Source: Pipra filicauda (taxonomy: Eukaryota > Chordata > Aves > Passeriformes > Pipridae). From it: 64,000 bases of DNA. The first letter of the stretch is position 1; each line of letters opens with the position of its first letter. The notes beneath the pieces were generated by a model. The model was given only the letters and a program-made list of their open reading frames with translations. It was not told the origin of the DNA and made no database searches. This document shows positions 40,081 to 52,932 of the stretch, piece by piece. Both the position numbers and the translations under genes were made by a program. Where the stretch lies: NCBI RefSeq assembly GCF_003945595.2, contig NW_024104509.1, positions 3,720,001 to 3,784,000 of the forward strand. The letters run 5' to 3'.

Positions 40081-40420
40081 TTCTAGTCAGTTCATCAAGA
40101 AAATAAGTTGATCTAGTGCGCTTTGACATCATTTCAGTAACTGCTCTGTAATACTTTGGGTGACTGCGAGGGTAATTAGAAATACGGTGCTAATAACTTT
40201 AGAACTCATGAAACAATTTATAGGTCACTGTTGCTTCTGTAGTGCCATTTCAGCAGTGATAAAAGAAATTATGGTTAATTACAAGGTTATTACCATACTT
40301 AATTCTGATAATTGTAGGCTATTCAAACAATGTTCAGAAATAGAAATCAGACTATTTTGTTCCTCCAGCAAGGTGGCAGTACTGTTCCTGTATCACTCAT
40401 TTTAAGGTTGTTGTATTTTT
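40081..40420. other. AT-rich stretch with homeodomain-type and CTCF-like sites
   Basis: Several TAAT cores, including TTAATTA at 40275-40281, lie 85 bp from CCAGCAAGGTGGCAG (40365-40379), which is one inserted base away from a CTCF core. Such clustering is seen in conserved non-coding elements, but conservation cannot be judged from one sequence. Confidence 0.2.
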
Positions 40421-40815
40421 GTTAATGAATTAGATTTACTGCCTTATAGCTGGGATATAGAGGTTAAAAAGTTTACTTTGAGACATCATCTGTTCCCTTT
40501 CAGCCTAATTTACTTTCATACATATACACATGGTCTCTTGAAAACATTATTTCTAGTGTTGTGACATAGTTTTCTTTTCCTACTTTAGAACTAAACTGGC
40601 AAAGTAGGAATTTGTGCTAAGCAGAAATAGGCTTTACTGACTACAAAACACTGTAGCTCAAAAACTCCAGGCATCAAATCTCACCCAGACTACAACTGGG
40701 AGGAAAATATAAGAACTATGACTCTAGGGGAATACTGGAAATAGACCAAAATTAATTAATTTCATTATGACTAATTCCAGAAAATGTCTCTCTCCTGGAA
40801 AGTGTTTAAGTACAT

Positions 40816-40862
40816 GCCCCTTTGATTTCAATGGGAGTTGAGGGAGCCTTAGAAGAACTGAG
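40816..40862 (+). repeat. Possible ancient amniote repeat fragment
   Basis: The segment GATTTCAATGGGAGTTGAGG carries the TTCAATGGGAGTT core shared with the piece at 2362-2425. A related AAAGTCAATGGAATTTTCC lies at about 41158-41177 and ATGAGCTTCAATGAAGTTAG at about 43409-43428. The assignment comes from motif memory. Confidence 0.3.
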
Positions 40863-43800
40863 TTGGCAAATTTTCATCTCATGGGTGTAATGTTTTGAAA
40901 GTGTATACCCTGGAAATGTCTAGAAAACATAAGGTTAAACCCTGTCTCTCTTTCTGTATGTAATGGTTTCTCAGTGTTTTTTAATCATTTTATGGAAACT
41001 GAGAAAAAATAAAAGTCTTAAAAAAAATCATGTATCTGCTCTGCAAAATCTAAAGGATGATTCTAAAATCTACTGAAGTGAAACCATACTTACTGAAATC
41101 CTCAGTTGTTATAAAATCATGGAACATTTCCCTGGAAAAGAACTGGGTTTATTCCTCCAAAAGTCAATGGAATTTTCCTAGAATAAATGTGAACAAGATG
41201 GGATCCTCAGCATTTTTTTTTCTGTAAAATCAGTAACAAATGCCATTTATGTTTCACAGAGCCAAACCAGGCATTTAAACTATTGTCTTCTACACTTTTT
41301 ATTATCTTTCCTAAACATTGAATAGAACATTTTTTCTTGTCAGTAGCTTTACTGTTCTCTTGGTAGTTTTCTTCACCAAAAGCTGCTGAAAGTCCCCCTG
41401 CTCAGATAAATTTTCTTATTATTTCAGTGCAAATGACAAAGTAGAAACTCTTTTCCACCATGCCATTATCCTCCTCCTGGCCTTTCTGTGTGTTTGGGCT
41501 GAACATATCCTGACACAGGTACAGCAAGGAACAGGCAGGAGGTGACTGTCAGGATCTGTTGGTTTGCAGTGCAGAGTGATACAAATATAAGAGGCATGAC
41601 TGACTTCCCAGCATCTTGATGCTCTCACTCTTCCTCACTTACACTCTCTCACATTCTTAAGGAATTGAAAAAAAAGGTTTGAGTACAGACAGGATCAGTA
41701 TAGATCCCATACTACATCTCTTGCAGCTCCATGCTTTGAGTAACTCAAGTCAAAGAATGTTTTTCCTTTCAGTGGATTTAAAATTTGGGCCTAAATGATT
41801 CTGTGACCTCAGCTGACCAAAACCTTCCTCAGAAAGCTTTTGTTATGTTGTGAAGGGAGCTACAGCACTAAGACTATTTTTATGTCACATCATATTGTAT
41901 ATAGCATAGAAAAAGGAAAATGAAGTTAAAATTTGCGTGAAGTAACTCTCAATATTGAAAAAATGATCTGTAGCATATAGAAATTCCTCTAGTCACTTGC
42001 TGTTACTGTTGATTATGTTTTGTTCTAAAGGATCATCCTTTTTGCACTATAAAACATAGTAATGATTAAAACAACAAAAACCTAGAGAAATAATTGATCC
42101 CTGAGAAACTTTGTGGATGTGTGCTTGGAAAAAGCAGAAAAGCTTAGCTAGCATGCAGTGTAAATTCAGTAGATCAAAAATTTAATTATTACAGACTGGA
42201 GTTTTGTACATTTCTTGCATTTTATCTAAAGATGGTATCAGACATATATCCGTTATATCCCATATATCCCATATACCAGCTATGTCCCTTGGGAAAAATA
42301 TCATATCTTCTCTTTTCTGGTGATTTTTAAATATATGTTTAAAATTATTTGAAGAAAAATAATAGATAGGAAGCAAAACATCCTTGTTTATATTCCCTCT
42401 CTCAGCTAATACCACTGCAGATTAACACAGATTGCACTAAAACAAATGATCCTCACTCTAAGCTGCCAGTTGCTGAGTAGGTGAGTTGGTGCATGTGTCT
42501 GCATGCAATTAATTCATAAGCAGGCTAGAAATATCCTCACAGTACTTTGTTCAGTAGTAAGTGGAAAGCATCATAAGACAGCATAAGAGAGTGTATTTCA
42601 GTCCTGAATAACTGCATTTAGTCCAGTATCTCTTAAACACAGCACCCTAATGTCCCTTGCTCAATGTGCCAAGTGTGCAGGCTGTAGTACAAAGATGTGA
42701 CAGTAACACTCCTGCAGCACAACAATGAGTTTACTTATGTGAATTGAAAGTTAGTTTCTTCAAGTGTTAGTGCTTCAATAGACCATGCAGCTACTTTTCA
42801 TCACCGAGTTGGCAGTTTAAATAAGTTCATTTTAAATGAACTAATCACTTAGTTGCTAATTTAACTTTAAATTCAGTCCAAAGGTTTAGTTCAAAAGGTG
42901 GTGAGTTTGGCATAAAATACAAGTACTGTTGAAGAATTCGGCTGCAAACACTCTTCATCTTCAGTATGATCAGAAGTGAATGCTATGCCTTGATTAAAAA
43001 ATAGTCCTTTTTCCCTTGAACCCTATGATCTCTATGGGCCTGACCCAGGCAGGTTGTGCTAATTATTCCACATCTTACTCAACCAGCATCAGTCATCCTG
43101 TCTAAATCACTGCCATAACTTGCATGGGGAAGAAAGACTCAATTCAGCTTTTTTTTTGGGTATTGCTCTTTTACCAACTGACTGAAAATGAAACTATTAA
43201 AAATAAAAAATTTGAAAATCTGCTTAAAAAACCAAAGTGATTTTATATTTCCTTTCCTGGAAACATCTAGAGAAATACAGTCAGTGTGTTATTATTTCAT
43301 TATCTGGCTAAAAGTCCATTTTATTGCGCAGCAAATGGCCAGAATTTACTGTTCAAAACATTCATAGAATCTTTTTTTACAACTTATGCCTGATTTATAA
43401 TCACTCCCATGAGCTTCAATGAAGTTAGATTATTTTTCTGGATTTGGTCAATTTCCAAAACTCTGTGCTCATGTATAAAGAGTTTTGCATTTCAATGGAG
43501 TTTGATTTTGTTTTTTTTTTTCTTTTTTCTTATTTGGAGAGGGTAGAGTCTGACATTAATAGGTGTCAATGAGCATGTATAATTATATCCTTCCTTAGAG
43601 TGATAACGTTTGCAGAACCAGCACAGGATATTTTGAAAAGGGTGCCTTTTGCTCATGAAATTGGTAAAAGTTTGTCTGGATATAGGAGCCGTGATTTGTG
43701 AGAGGAAGCAGGGCCAGTCCTGAATGGCATTACTCATTCAGAAATCGAATAGGTTTCAGGGACCATTTGCATGAGAAAGGACTGCTCCTTATATGGGGAA

Positions 43801-46361
43801 GGATTGTAGAAAGGCTACACAAGCTCAATTCCTGACATGTCTGACATGTTGATTAAGGTCCTTTATGAGTAGAGAACTTGGTTTCAACCTATTCTTAAAA
43901 CGTTAGGCATTATTAGTTGCTCTGCAGTTCTGCAAGCAAAGTGTTGGGAAAAGCAGTGGATTTATGCTTTGCTCAGTATCTTCCATTCCCCTCCCTGCCA
44001 AAAAAAAAGTGTGAGGAATATGTAAAAAACAGTCTTCAAGCTTCACTTCTAATTGATTCCTCCAGTAAAGGTAGCATGTAAAGGTTCTGCAAAACCACTA
44101 CCTGCAGATCCCTTTGGAATGGCATCAGAACATCTTTGCCCCACCAACAATGTGGCCCTGGAAACTGTGAGTGACCAGGTATAGCAGGACTATACTATTT
44201 TTCAGTATTACAAAATAATGCTTCATGGGTTGAAAGGTGGACACGAGAAGCATGAAAGCAAGGTAGGAATGTTAAAATCCAAGCAAGGACTTCGGTGTCC
44301 AAACTAAAGTGTGTTTAATGTTTTGTTAGAGAGGAGTCTCATGCTAATCCAAGTGTGGGCAATGTAGCCCTGGAGATGCAAGCACAGACAGAACAGGGCT
44401 TGCTGGAGGCAAGGAGACAACTGTGCTTTCAACAGATGGTTTGACTTGCTTTGTCCCAACCACCTCCAGCATAGCCATGAAAAAGGGCATGGCAGGCTAC
44501 TGTAATTGAGACTGGTCCCTCAGGGCTTTTCACTTGTGCAACAAGCCATGCAGCAGCACAGAAAGGGAAACTGGAGAAGTGACTGGTATCCATCCTTGCT
44601 CATCTTTCCTCAGGCTACAAGGTGCACATTTTGCAGATGACAGCTCCAGCACAGAGTTTCAACCTCCTGAGCAGTCACACAGTGAAACACAGGCTCTCAA
44701 TTATGGGGGAAAACCAAAATAATTTAATTAAAAGTTAAATAAATTCATTTTACAGCTAAAAGGTCCACCTGGAGTGTTTCCCCAGAACATTTCATTCTCA
44801 TGAGAAATGGGAGCCTTAAGTTTTCAGGAAGGCACTTAGGGAAGAGGAAACAAGATAACAAAGGCTGTATGCTAAAATTCTTCTGCCTCAAAAAGTCCAG
44901 GGAAAAGTGAGTTATTGTAATTGTAATTGTAATGCTCAAAGGCTCTATTACAACTAAACGGATGCTTTGGGTGGGGGCCAGAGTGTACTTCCTCACTGTC
45001 AGATCATGAGACACGAAAAGCCTTTGATTTAAGGTAAGCACTGCTCAGCAACAACTTAAACATCAATGTGTTATTAACATTATTCTCGTACTGAATCCAA
45101 AACACGACATTGTACCAGCTATTAGGAGGAAAATTAAGTCTATTGTAGCTGAAACCAGGAAAAGTAATAAATGAGGGGATGACCTAAGGGATGATCCAGA
45201 TCACAGTGAGATGCTGGCAGAGTAACTAGAGCCATGCCCTGTTATTAGCATCCTTAAAGGCTGTTTCTTTCAATCCTTCACAGTGTCTACAGAGGAATGT
45301 ACATGCTGTTAGTACAGCTAGTATCAAATAACATTTGAAACTTTATTCCCATGCAAACTCAAAAGGATAAAAAAAAAAACATGCAAAGAAGGGATCTCAC
45401 AAAGTGGTGACAATACAGTGTCTCATAAAATGAATGGGAGAGTACTATCTCCATTCCAACAATAAAATTAAGTAAACTTCTAGATATGAAAATAAAGAGG
45501 TTTGGAGCCCTATAAGGATATGCCAAGATGAGAAATAACAAGTTTTTGCCAGGAATATAGAGGTACTTGTTCTGATCCAGGGAAGACACTGTGAGCTGTC
45601 ATCATAGATTCTACTAAATCGGAGTCGGAAGTCTGCTTTCACTGAAATGGGAACATGAGCCCACCCTCTTTGGCCACTGAACCTCATCCAGCTGTGGCCA
45701 CCCAAATCCACATGTTGATTTGGACTGATCAGAATTTAAGAGGAATGTTCACTCAGAAATACTTGAATGTTATCCATAAGGAGGAGAGCATTGTGAAGAT
45801 GCTTCATATGCTGGAATATTCTTGTTCCAAAGAAAATCAAAGCTTGTTCTCGGAAACCTTCCAGATGGAGCAAGAGTGCTATGTTCAGGCAGCCTGAAAT
45901 GTGTATGCACATCACTAGGCCTGAGAAAAACCCTCTCTATTCCTTCTGTTATTCACAAAGCCCTCTACATTTCTTGTGCTATTTTTCTGCCCTATATGAA
46001 AGGGCAAAGGCAGGAGAGCACTGATGATGTTGCCGGTTTCAGCATCAGCCTGCTATTCTCTAAAAGAGCCTGTGGTATGAGGGAGTGGGTCATGAATCCA
46101 TGCTCCAGACTGTGCCAGAGACTGTGTTTTCTCCTTAAATGAGGAATGTTGAGGCCCCAAATAATTCTCTGTCTACAAAAGTACTGATCATACTGCTTTT
46201 AAGACCTACTGGAACATATATAATGACTTTGAAGCGAATTGTCGTTCTGAGCATATATATATCAGTGAGAGGTGAGAACAAACCATAATACTTCAGCCCA
46301 AGCTGTGAAATTATTCACAGGTTTGAGAATTGATACCTGTGGTCAAGTGAGTGAATCAAAC
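40863..46361. other. Mostly unique AT-rich sequence, no gene seen
   Basis: A T-rich run lies at about 43507-43531, a three-fold TGTAAT repeat at about 44915-44933, and short repeated TATATCCCA units at about 42246-42280. Frames of 60-106 codons have no recognised motif. Two weak fragments of the TTCAATGG repeat class are noted under the preceding repeat entry. Confidence 0.5.
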
Positions 46362-46430
46362 TCTGAGGACCTGATTCTGACCTACTGCTCACCACTGCAA
46401 ACCCTAAGTCATTCATAGAGTTACTTAGAA
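46362..46430 (+). repeat. Possible ancient amniote repeat fragment (CCTGATTCTGA type)
   Basis: GAGGACCTGATTCTGACCTA followed by CACCACTGCAAACCCTAAGT and then ATTCATAGAGTTACTT matches, in order, the 'CTGATTCTGATCTC...AATGGAGTTAC' layout I associate with a dispersed repeat in reptile and bird genomes. Diverged and unverified. Confidence 0.35.
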
Positions 46431-46626
46431 ATATAAAAATCTTGAGGGAAAAATTTGGACACAAAGATTTGTAGATAATGTCTTTGCTTTTAAATTACAA
46501 AGTTACAGCTAACTTTTTTGATAACTTCTGTCACACTTTCCTAATTTTTTCTCCTCATTTCTCAAGTTAAGGAATATGTCCCTCAACAGTGTAATATTAA
46601 CAATTAGCTTCTTTCCTTTTTGTTGT

Positions 46627-47426
46627 CATAGAATCATAGACTAATAGAATCAACTGGGTTGGAAAAGACCTCTGAGATCATCAAGTCCAACCTTTGATCC
46701 AAGACTGCCATGGTTACTAAGTGCCATGGTTACTGCCATGGTTACTGCCATGGCACTAAGTGCCACATCCACTCTCATCTTAAAAACCTCCAGGGACAGA
46801 GAATCCACCACCAACCTGAGCAGTCCATTCCAATGTCTGATTACTCTCTCTGTAAAAAAATTATTCCAAATATCTAACCTAAACCTCCCCTGGTACAGTT
46901 TAAGATCGTACCCTCTTGTCTTACTGCTGTTGCCTGGTAGAAGAGACCAAGCCCCTCCTGGCTCCAACCTCCTTTCAGGGAGTTGTAGAGAGTGATGAGG
47001 TCTCCCCTGAGCTTCCTCTTCTCCAGGCTGAACAACCTCAGCTCCCTCAGCCTCTCCTCATAGGACTTGTGCTGGAGTCTCTTCACCAACCTTGTTGCTC
47101 TTCTCTGGACCTACTCCAGCACCTCAGTATCCTTCCTGAACTGAGGGGCCCAGAACTGGACCCAGTACTCCAGGTGTGGCCTGTGCTGAGTACAGGGGAA
47201 GAATCATTTCCCTGGTCCTGTTGGCCACACTGTTCCTGATCCAGGCCAGGATGCCACTGGTCTTCTTGGCCACCTGGGCACACTGCTGGCTCATGTTCAG
47301 CTTCCTGTCAATCCAAACTCCCAGGTCCCTTTCTGCCTGGCTGGAATCCAGCTGCACTGTCCCCAGCCTGTAGTGCTACAGGGGGTTGTTGTGGCCAAAG
47401 TGAAGCACCTGGCACTTGATCTTGTT
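46627..47426 (-). mobile_element. CR1 LINE, 5'-truncated copy of about 800 bp
   Basis: In + orientation this begins CATAGAATCATAGACTAATAGAAT, the reverse complement of the CR1 3' octamers, and runs back through GACCTCTGAGATCATCAAGTCCAA, ACCACCAACCTGAGCAG and the reverse-transcriptase C-terminal region to about 47426. On the - strand the coding part survives as pieces (codons at 47124-47357 and 46874-47089) with motifs such as [19 protein letters not shown]. Compared with the copy at 60684-61375 it lacks 5 bp near 47175, which breaks the frame, so it is non-functional. Near the 3' end CCATGG recurs at 46708, 46724, 46736 and 46748, a local expansion absent from the sister copy. Confidence 0.95.
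46708..46766. repeat. 12-bp tandem expansion inside the CR1 copy
   Basis: The unit CCATGGTTACTG is present about three times in a row, with a first unit of 16 bp (CCATGGTTACTAAGTG). The sister CR1 at 60.7 kb has a single copy, so the expansion arose after insertion or in the parent of this copy. Confidence 0.8.
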
Positions 47427-50400
47427 TTTATGATTTGTTATGAATTGTTATGATCATTGTTAACTGTCATGAGACATTTAATTAAGTACAAATATGGTGG
47501 CAGTGACATCATAACAGTACGAGTCTTTTTACATCTGAGCAAGGCACTGTCTACGCAGATGTGCAGAAACACGGAGCTTAAGTAAAGCCACGTATGTATT
47601 GCAATTCTACTTTCCCTCTGAGTCTTGAAGTTATTTTTTGAGTGAATAAAAATTTCTAAAGCAATCAGTAGTAGTCTGTGGTTCATGGAAAGCCAGTGGG
47701 ACAAAGAACAAGGGGTTACAGCAAAACTAACAGCAAATACCAATATTTTTGAAAGACTTAGCCCCCTGGCATTTCTGATGGAGATTTTTGACATTCCATT
47801 GGCATGTTTTTCTTTAAGGTGCTCTACGGCTAAGTACAGCTCATATGAACATCTGTTAACCACTATAGAAGTTTGTAGTGACCTGTCAATTTGAAATGTA
47901 AATCAGGTAACATTGCAGGTTATAACTTTTAGATTAAAAAGAGACAACTTGGCATTGTAAATGAACTAATGTTGGCAGAATGGTTGGAGCATAACTACCT
48001 TACTTTTTTTTACCTTAAAACAAAAAGCATATGGGATTGATGTTAGCCAATGCCATTTTCTCGGGATACAATTGTATACATCTGTTATTGCAATAAACAG
48101 TTCTTAGCAAGATATATCTACTGGTAGAAAATTTTCCAAAATTAATATTAGGTGATAAACCTGTTTTTTTATTGATACTCATTCTTTCTATTCCAAATGT
48201 CCCTCTCATATTTTTCAGCTACCTCCTGCTATTTTGCTCCATTCTGCTTATGGTTTCTCTGATTGAGAGCCATACGGAACCAAATCCTGTTCACTCACAC
48301 AACCAGCCCCATCTGTCTTACTGTGTAGACTTAGGCTGTGTTTTCATTGTCAAAAAACCACTTTTTTTACAATGAGATAACTGTATGCATTAGTGAGATT
48401 TCTGTCAAATCCTAATGGAAATGAAATTTTTGACCATGATGTTGGTAGGTGAGATCAGGCTTTAATGTTAACCTCACCTTGTTACAGAGAGGTAGAAAAA
48501 AAATTACTCATACCTTGTCTCTGTTATGATCTTAAATCAAGACAGCTAGCGTACATTAGTTATTCGGCTATAAGACAACCACCTGTTTTTTAAAAAAGAA
48601 TGGAAAGAAAAATGGTAAAAACATTATTTGTTAAAAATCATTGCGGATTCATTGGTGTCTTACAGTTTGTAATATTTCTATCTACCAGGTCATGAGATTC
48701 AACAAAATGAAAGTGCCTTCCAGCTACTACTTCCAACTGTGTATTTAAACTGTATTCTGACTTCATGTTGACACAGAAGAAATGCACAGGAAAGGAAGTC
48801 CAGATAAGTGTTGGCCATTGGTAGAGAATATAATGTATAGAATATAATGTGGGGCATACCAACAGAGATAATTACAAAGTGCGTTATGTTTTTGCATATA
48901 TATTTTTGTATATTTCATTTTTAGCATCTTTTTCATGCATTTCAATCTCAAGAAGCTGAGCTGCAAGAAGTCTCTGTCACGTGAAAGTTACAGTAGCATT
49001 TTTCTTGTTTTGATTACTTAGTAGGCATATTTGTGAAAATGTTTACAATGATTTTTCATGGACTGTTGATTGAACCTTGGGAATATTTTCTCTTCCAAAA
49101 CTAGATGGCATAAATTGAGAAAACTTATTATATCACCATTTTCTAAATGCATGTTAGTCCTAAAAAAAATTTTTTCTGCTACTCACTCATTGCTCTGGGT
49201 TAGACTAGGCCCTTGTCAAGTTTTCAAATGACAAATTTTTTGTGTTCAGATGTGTTGTTGTTAAATTATGTATTATACAAAGAAAAGGCTAGGCAATACA
49301 TAAAATTATTCTGAAAGCACTTCAGTCAACATGATTAACATGACATCTTTTAGCAGACTCTCTAACTTATGAAAACCCCCACAAATCTTTCAAAAATATA
49401 ATTGATATTTTATGGTGATACAGATGAAAATTCTATGTGACTTCTGCCCTCAAAATTAATCATATTAGTCTCTCTTCCTCTTTCTCTGCTTCTCAATCAT
49501 AACTTGCCCAAATCAAGGTTCCAACTTCACTTTCAGATTTTCTCAATCCTTTTTTCAAGGTCTTTTTTACATCTGTCTTTCTTTCACTTGCTTAGGACTA
49601 CTTCTGTTACATATTCAAAAAGAAGGAACAAAAACTCAGACTGCATTTGCTTTCAAACTTTTTCAAAACACAGAATCAAGGGTTCAGATGAGAAAGAGCA
49701 GATTGTTTCTCTAGCAGAGAAGTCTAGTGAACATGGAAGTAAAAACCAGTGCACCTGTGAATGGAGGTAAAGAGATGCTCTTCAGTACCTGTATGTCCCA
49801 CGCACACTCTGAGAATACAGGATGAAGAATAACATGGCTAAAGGAAAAGATTATTCTTCCATAGATTTTGCAGATGAACTGCTTAAAATTATGTAATATT
49901 GATGAAGTATAAGGTAACTGGATATATTTTAAAGTATTTCTTCACCCTACATGTTAACCTGAATGATACAGAATTATTGATGTAGCTGGAATAATAGAAA
50001 AGCAACTCTCATGATTAACTATACAATAAAAACATCAGTGTAGCCTGGTTGAAAAACAGAGGTGAATTCCAAAACTTGATGGTATTCTTGCATAGGCATG
50101 AGTTCCATAAAGCTTGGCTTCAGGTGATCAACAGTCATATTCTTTAAAGGGATGAAATTTGAACTAAATTACTTTAAAGACTGGCACTGTGGAAGAAGGT
50201 GTACTTGAGTTACAGAATAGTCTGTGAAAAACTGGTGCCAGTTGCAAGAGCTGACAAACTAAATTGCTAAAAAGAGAAATGCATTTAACCAAAGGAATCC
50301 CGGAGAGCCAGGGCACAGGCAATGTGCAGGCTCCCTCTGGACTTCACGAAGCAGGAAGGCATACAAGTTCAGCATGACAACTTGGTAGAGTCCAAGAACT

Positions 50401-51559
50401 GGAGTCAAGGAGGTATCAACCAGAGTTGTGTTATCCATATACCATATGTTATTTTTTTATGATGATAAGCTATTTATGAAGGTTAATACTTTAATTCACT
50501 TAAATTTGCATACACCAGGGTATTAAGTTTATACAATATATACTTGCAGAACAAGATTTTACTCTACCTGGTCTTTCACATCACCACTATTCAAGAATGC
50601 TGCAATAAGTCTTGAATGACTTAGAGTGCCTTTCAAGATTTTGAAACAAAGTGGGAAATACTGTACAACTGATAACTAGTTTTCCTAGCACTCATTCTGC
50701 TAACTTTAGTTTCCCACTCCCTGAACAGACACCAAACAATTATTCCTGCACAGAAAATTTCATCAAAGCTCCCTATATGTCACAAATATGTATACAGGAA
50801 CGCTCAGCACTTTTTCTATTTACTAATTCTGTTGTATCATAAGAAGTCAGCAGGTTGTGTACTCCTAATTACACATTTCTCAAATCTGTATAACTTGAAG
50901 AAAATTAGAGTGAATGTTAAGGTGGAATGTAAGTGATACTGTGATTTGTTAACTAAAGCATTTGGTATAAGAGCTGGGACTGGGTCAGAGGTCCTAAGAA
51001 AGTGTGGACTGGGATTTTCAAGTATGAGAAATATAAAATGTTTAGGTATTTATCTTACTGCTAACATCCTTCTATTTCCTTATGAGAAGAAAAAATGTCC
51101 TCGCATCTGAGAAGAGAGAGGAGGAGGGAAAAGAGGGAGGTTGGTGTCTACAATTTGAGAAACAGAAGAACTTTCAAGTAATCTAATCTTGTGGGAAGGT
51201 TTATTTTTTGACCTTGCTTAGTGTCTGCATTAATTCTGTAAATGTTTCCTTCTAGCATTAGTATCCTAATCCTCTACTTACACCTGCATGCAGCACTGGA
51301 AGGCACTAAGTTCTACCTTGACAATATGTTGGAATAAAAGCTTCCTACTGTGCTACATCCTGCCATGGAAAAAATATTATGACTGTTGTCCTAAATCTAG
51401 TATTAGAGTCTGATAAAAATAATTGCAATAAAGGAGTACGATGGTTCATAGTAAAATTTTTTTTTGACTGTAATATTAATGTGGATGGAAAAGTTTAGTG
51501 TGAAATGAAGAGGCATATAAAATAAAGTTCAGTGACAACTGGCCATGCAGGCATATGAC
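47427..51559. other. Unique AT-rich sequence, no gene seen
   Basis: A 141-codon frame on the - strand at 47438-47863 shows no motif and has the Leu/Ser/Ile composition expected by chance. A 12-bp direct repeat, AGAATATAATGT, occurs at about 48826 and 48840. No transposon ends were recognised. Confidence 0.5.
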
Positions 51560-52443
51560 TGTAGTGGGTTTCTGTGACTGGGTTTTGGTAGCAGGGAGGG
51601 GCTACAGGGGTGGCTTCTGTCAGAAATTGCTAGAAGCTTCCCCTGTCTGGTGGAGCTAATGCCAGCCGGCTCCAGGATGAACTTCCTGCCACTGGCCAAG
51701 GCCGAGCCAACCAGGAGTAACAGTAACACCTCTGTGATAACACATTTAAGAACAGAAAGGTATTTCCCATGCTGGAGCAGGTGGATGCATGAAAGAAGCT
51801 GTGACCCCATGGGAGGCCCAGGATGAAGCAGGGTCCTGCCAGGAACCTGCAGCCCATGGAGAGGGAAGCCCACGCTGGAGCAGGTTTTTCCCGGGTAGGA
51901 CTTGTGGCCCCTGTGGGGGACCCACGCTGGTACAGCTCATTCATGAAGGACTGCACCCCATGGAGGAGTGACCCACAGGACAGCAGTTTGGGAAGAGCTG
52001 CTGCCCAAGGGATGGACTCACACTGGAGAGGTCCATCAAGGACTGTCTCCCATGGGAGGGACCCCACGGGAGCAGGGGAAAGACTCCTCTCTCTGAGCAG
52101 CAACAGAAACAACAACTGACTGTAACCCCCATTTCCTGTCCTCTTGCACTGCTGGAGGGGAGGAGGGAGAACATGGAAGGAAGGAGGGGTGGGGGGAAGT
52201 GTTTTTAAGATTATTAATTTCTCACTCTTTAGCTTTTATCCTGTTGGTAATAAATTTAATTAATATCCTCACTTTGAGTCTGTTTTGCCCTTGAAGGTAA
52301 TCAGTATCTGACCTGTCCCAGCTGTTATCTCAAGTCATGAATCCTTAGCTGTTTTTTTTTCTCTCCTCTGTCCAGTTGCAGAGGAAGAGTGAGCGAGTGG
52401 CTTTAATGGGTACCTGACATCCAGCCAGGGTCAACCCACTACA
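51560..52443 (+). mobile_element. Solo LTR, family A, long copy (ERVL-like)
   Basis: The 884-bp element starts TGTAGTGGGTTT and ends AACCCACTACA, so its tips form an 11-bp inverted repeat with TG...CA ends. It contains a polyadenylation signal AATAAA (52249-52254) and a 3' block with GGGTACCTGACATCCAGCC shared with the copy at 19497-20147. The middle (about 51780-52090) is GC-rich and carries four diverged units starting CCCATGGAG or CCCATGGGAG, which the shorter copy lacks. The flanks (ATGAC and ACAAC) give no clean target duplication. No gag, pol or env is attached, so it is a solo LTR. Open frames of up to 161 codons on both strands come from the GC-rich middle. Confidence 0.88.
51800..52080. 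repeat. Imperfect internal repeats of LTR family A
   Basis: Units beginning CCCATGGGAG or CCCATGGAG occur near 51807, 51853, 51957 and 52049, each followed by a CCCA(C/G)G or similar and often GGAGCAGG. Spacing is irregular, so these are diverged duplications. This part accounts for most of the length difference from the copy at 19.5 kb. Confidence 0.65.
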
Positions 52444-52927
52444 ACAACAAAAAGTCCTCTCTCAAAAAAGTAGGAAATGTGGACAACTGTTTTTGAGATA
52501 TATCGTAGCTCATAATAGTAGGACAATTTATATTCTTGTAACTCTCTGCTAGAAATGGTAATATTTTTGGATGATTTCTGAAACAGGAAACTAGTCTGAT
52601 AAAAAGAGCAGCCAACAAAGCATTCTGTATATTACCAAGTTTTCACCAGAGATAAATAAGGCATTCCATCAACATTCTCCAAATTTATGCTAGATGTAAA
52701 TAGTCTTGTGATACTTGTGAATCTAGTTTAGTGATCAGGAGTAATCCTGTACCAACTCACAAAACATGCACTGTTACTTTGTAGTAGTTTTGAACACCAT
52801 ACATATATATCTGGATTTGTCACAATTAATTTGTTTCATGGTACCAAACCAAACCACAAATAAATGTCTATTTTATTCTAGATATTATGCCAGCTCCCAG
52901 AATTTAGTGGACTGTAAAGATTCTTGA
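52444..52927. other. Spacer between two LTRs, no gene seen
   Basis: About 485 bp of AT-rich sequence separates the family A and family B LTRs. No retroviral coding remains were recognised. Confidence 0.6.
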
Positions 52928-52932
52928 CAGTT

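Noticed and set aside
47438..47863. A 141-codon - strand frame beside the CR1 copy
   Set aside because: It is not part of CR1, has chance-like composition, and no domain or signal was recognised.
51529..52174. Several overlapping frames of up to 161 codons on both strands
   Set aside because: They lie within the GC-rich, stop-poor middle of an LTR, which does not code for protein in this type of element.
19497..52443. The two family A LTRs as the two ends of one provirus
   Set aside because: They are 32 kb apart, differ in length by about 230 bp, and the space between holds no gag, pol or env and includes other unrelated insertions.
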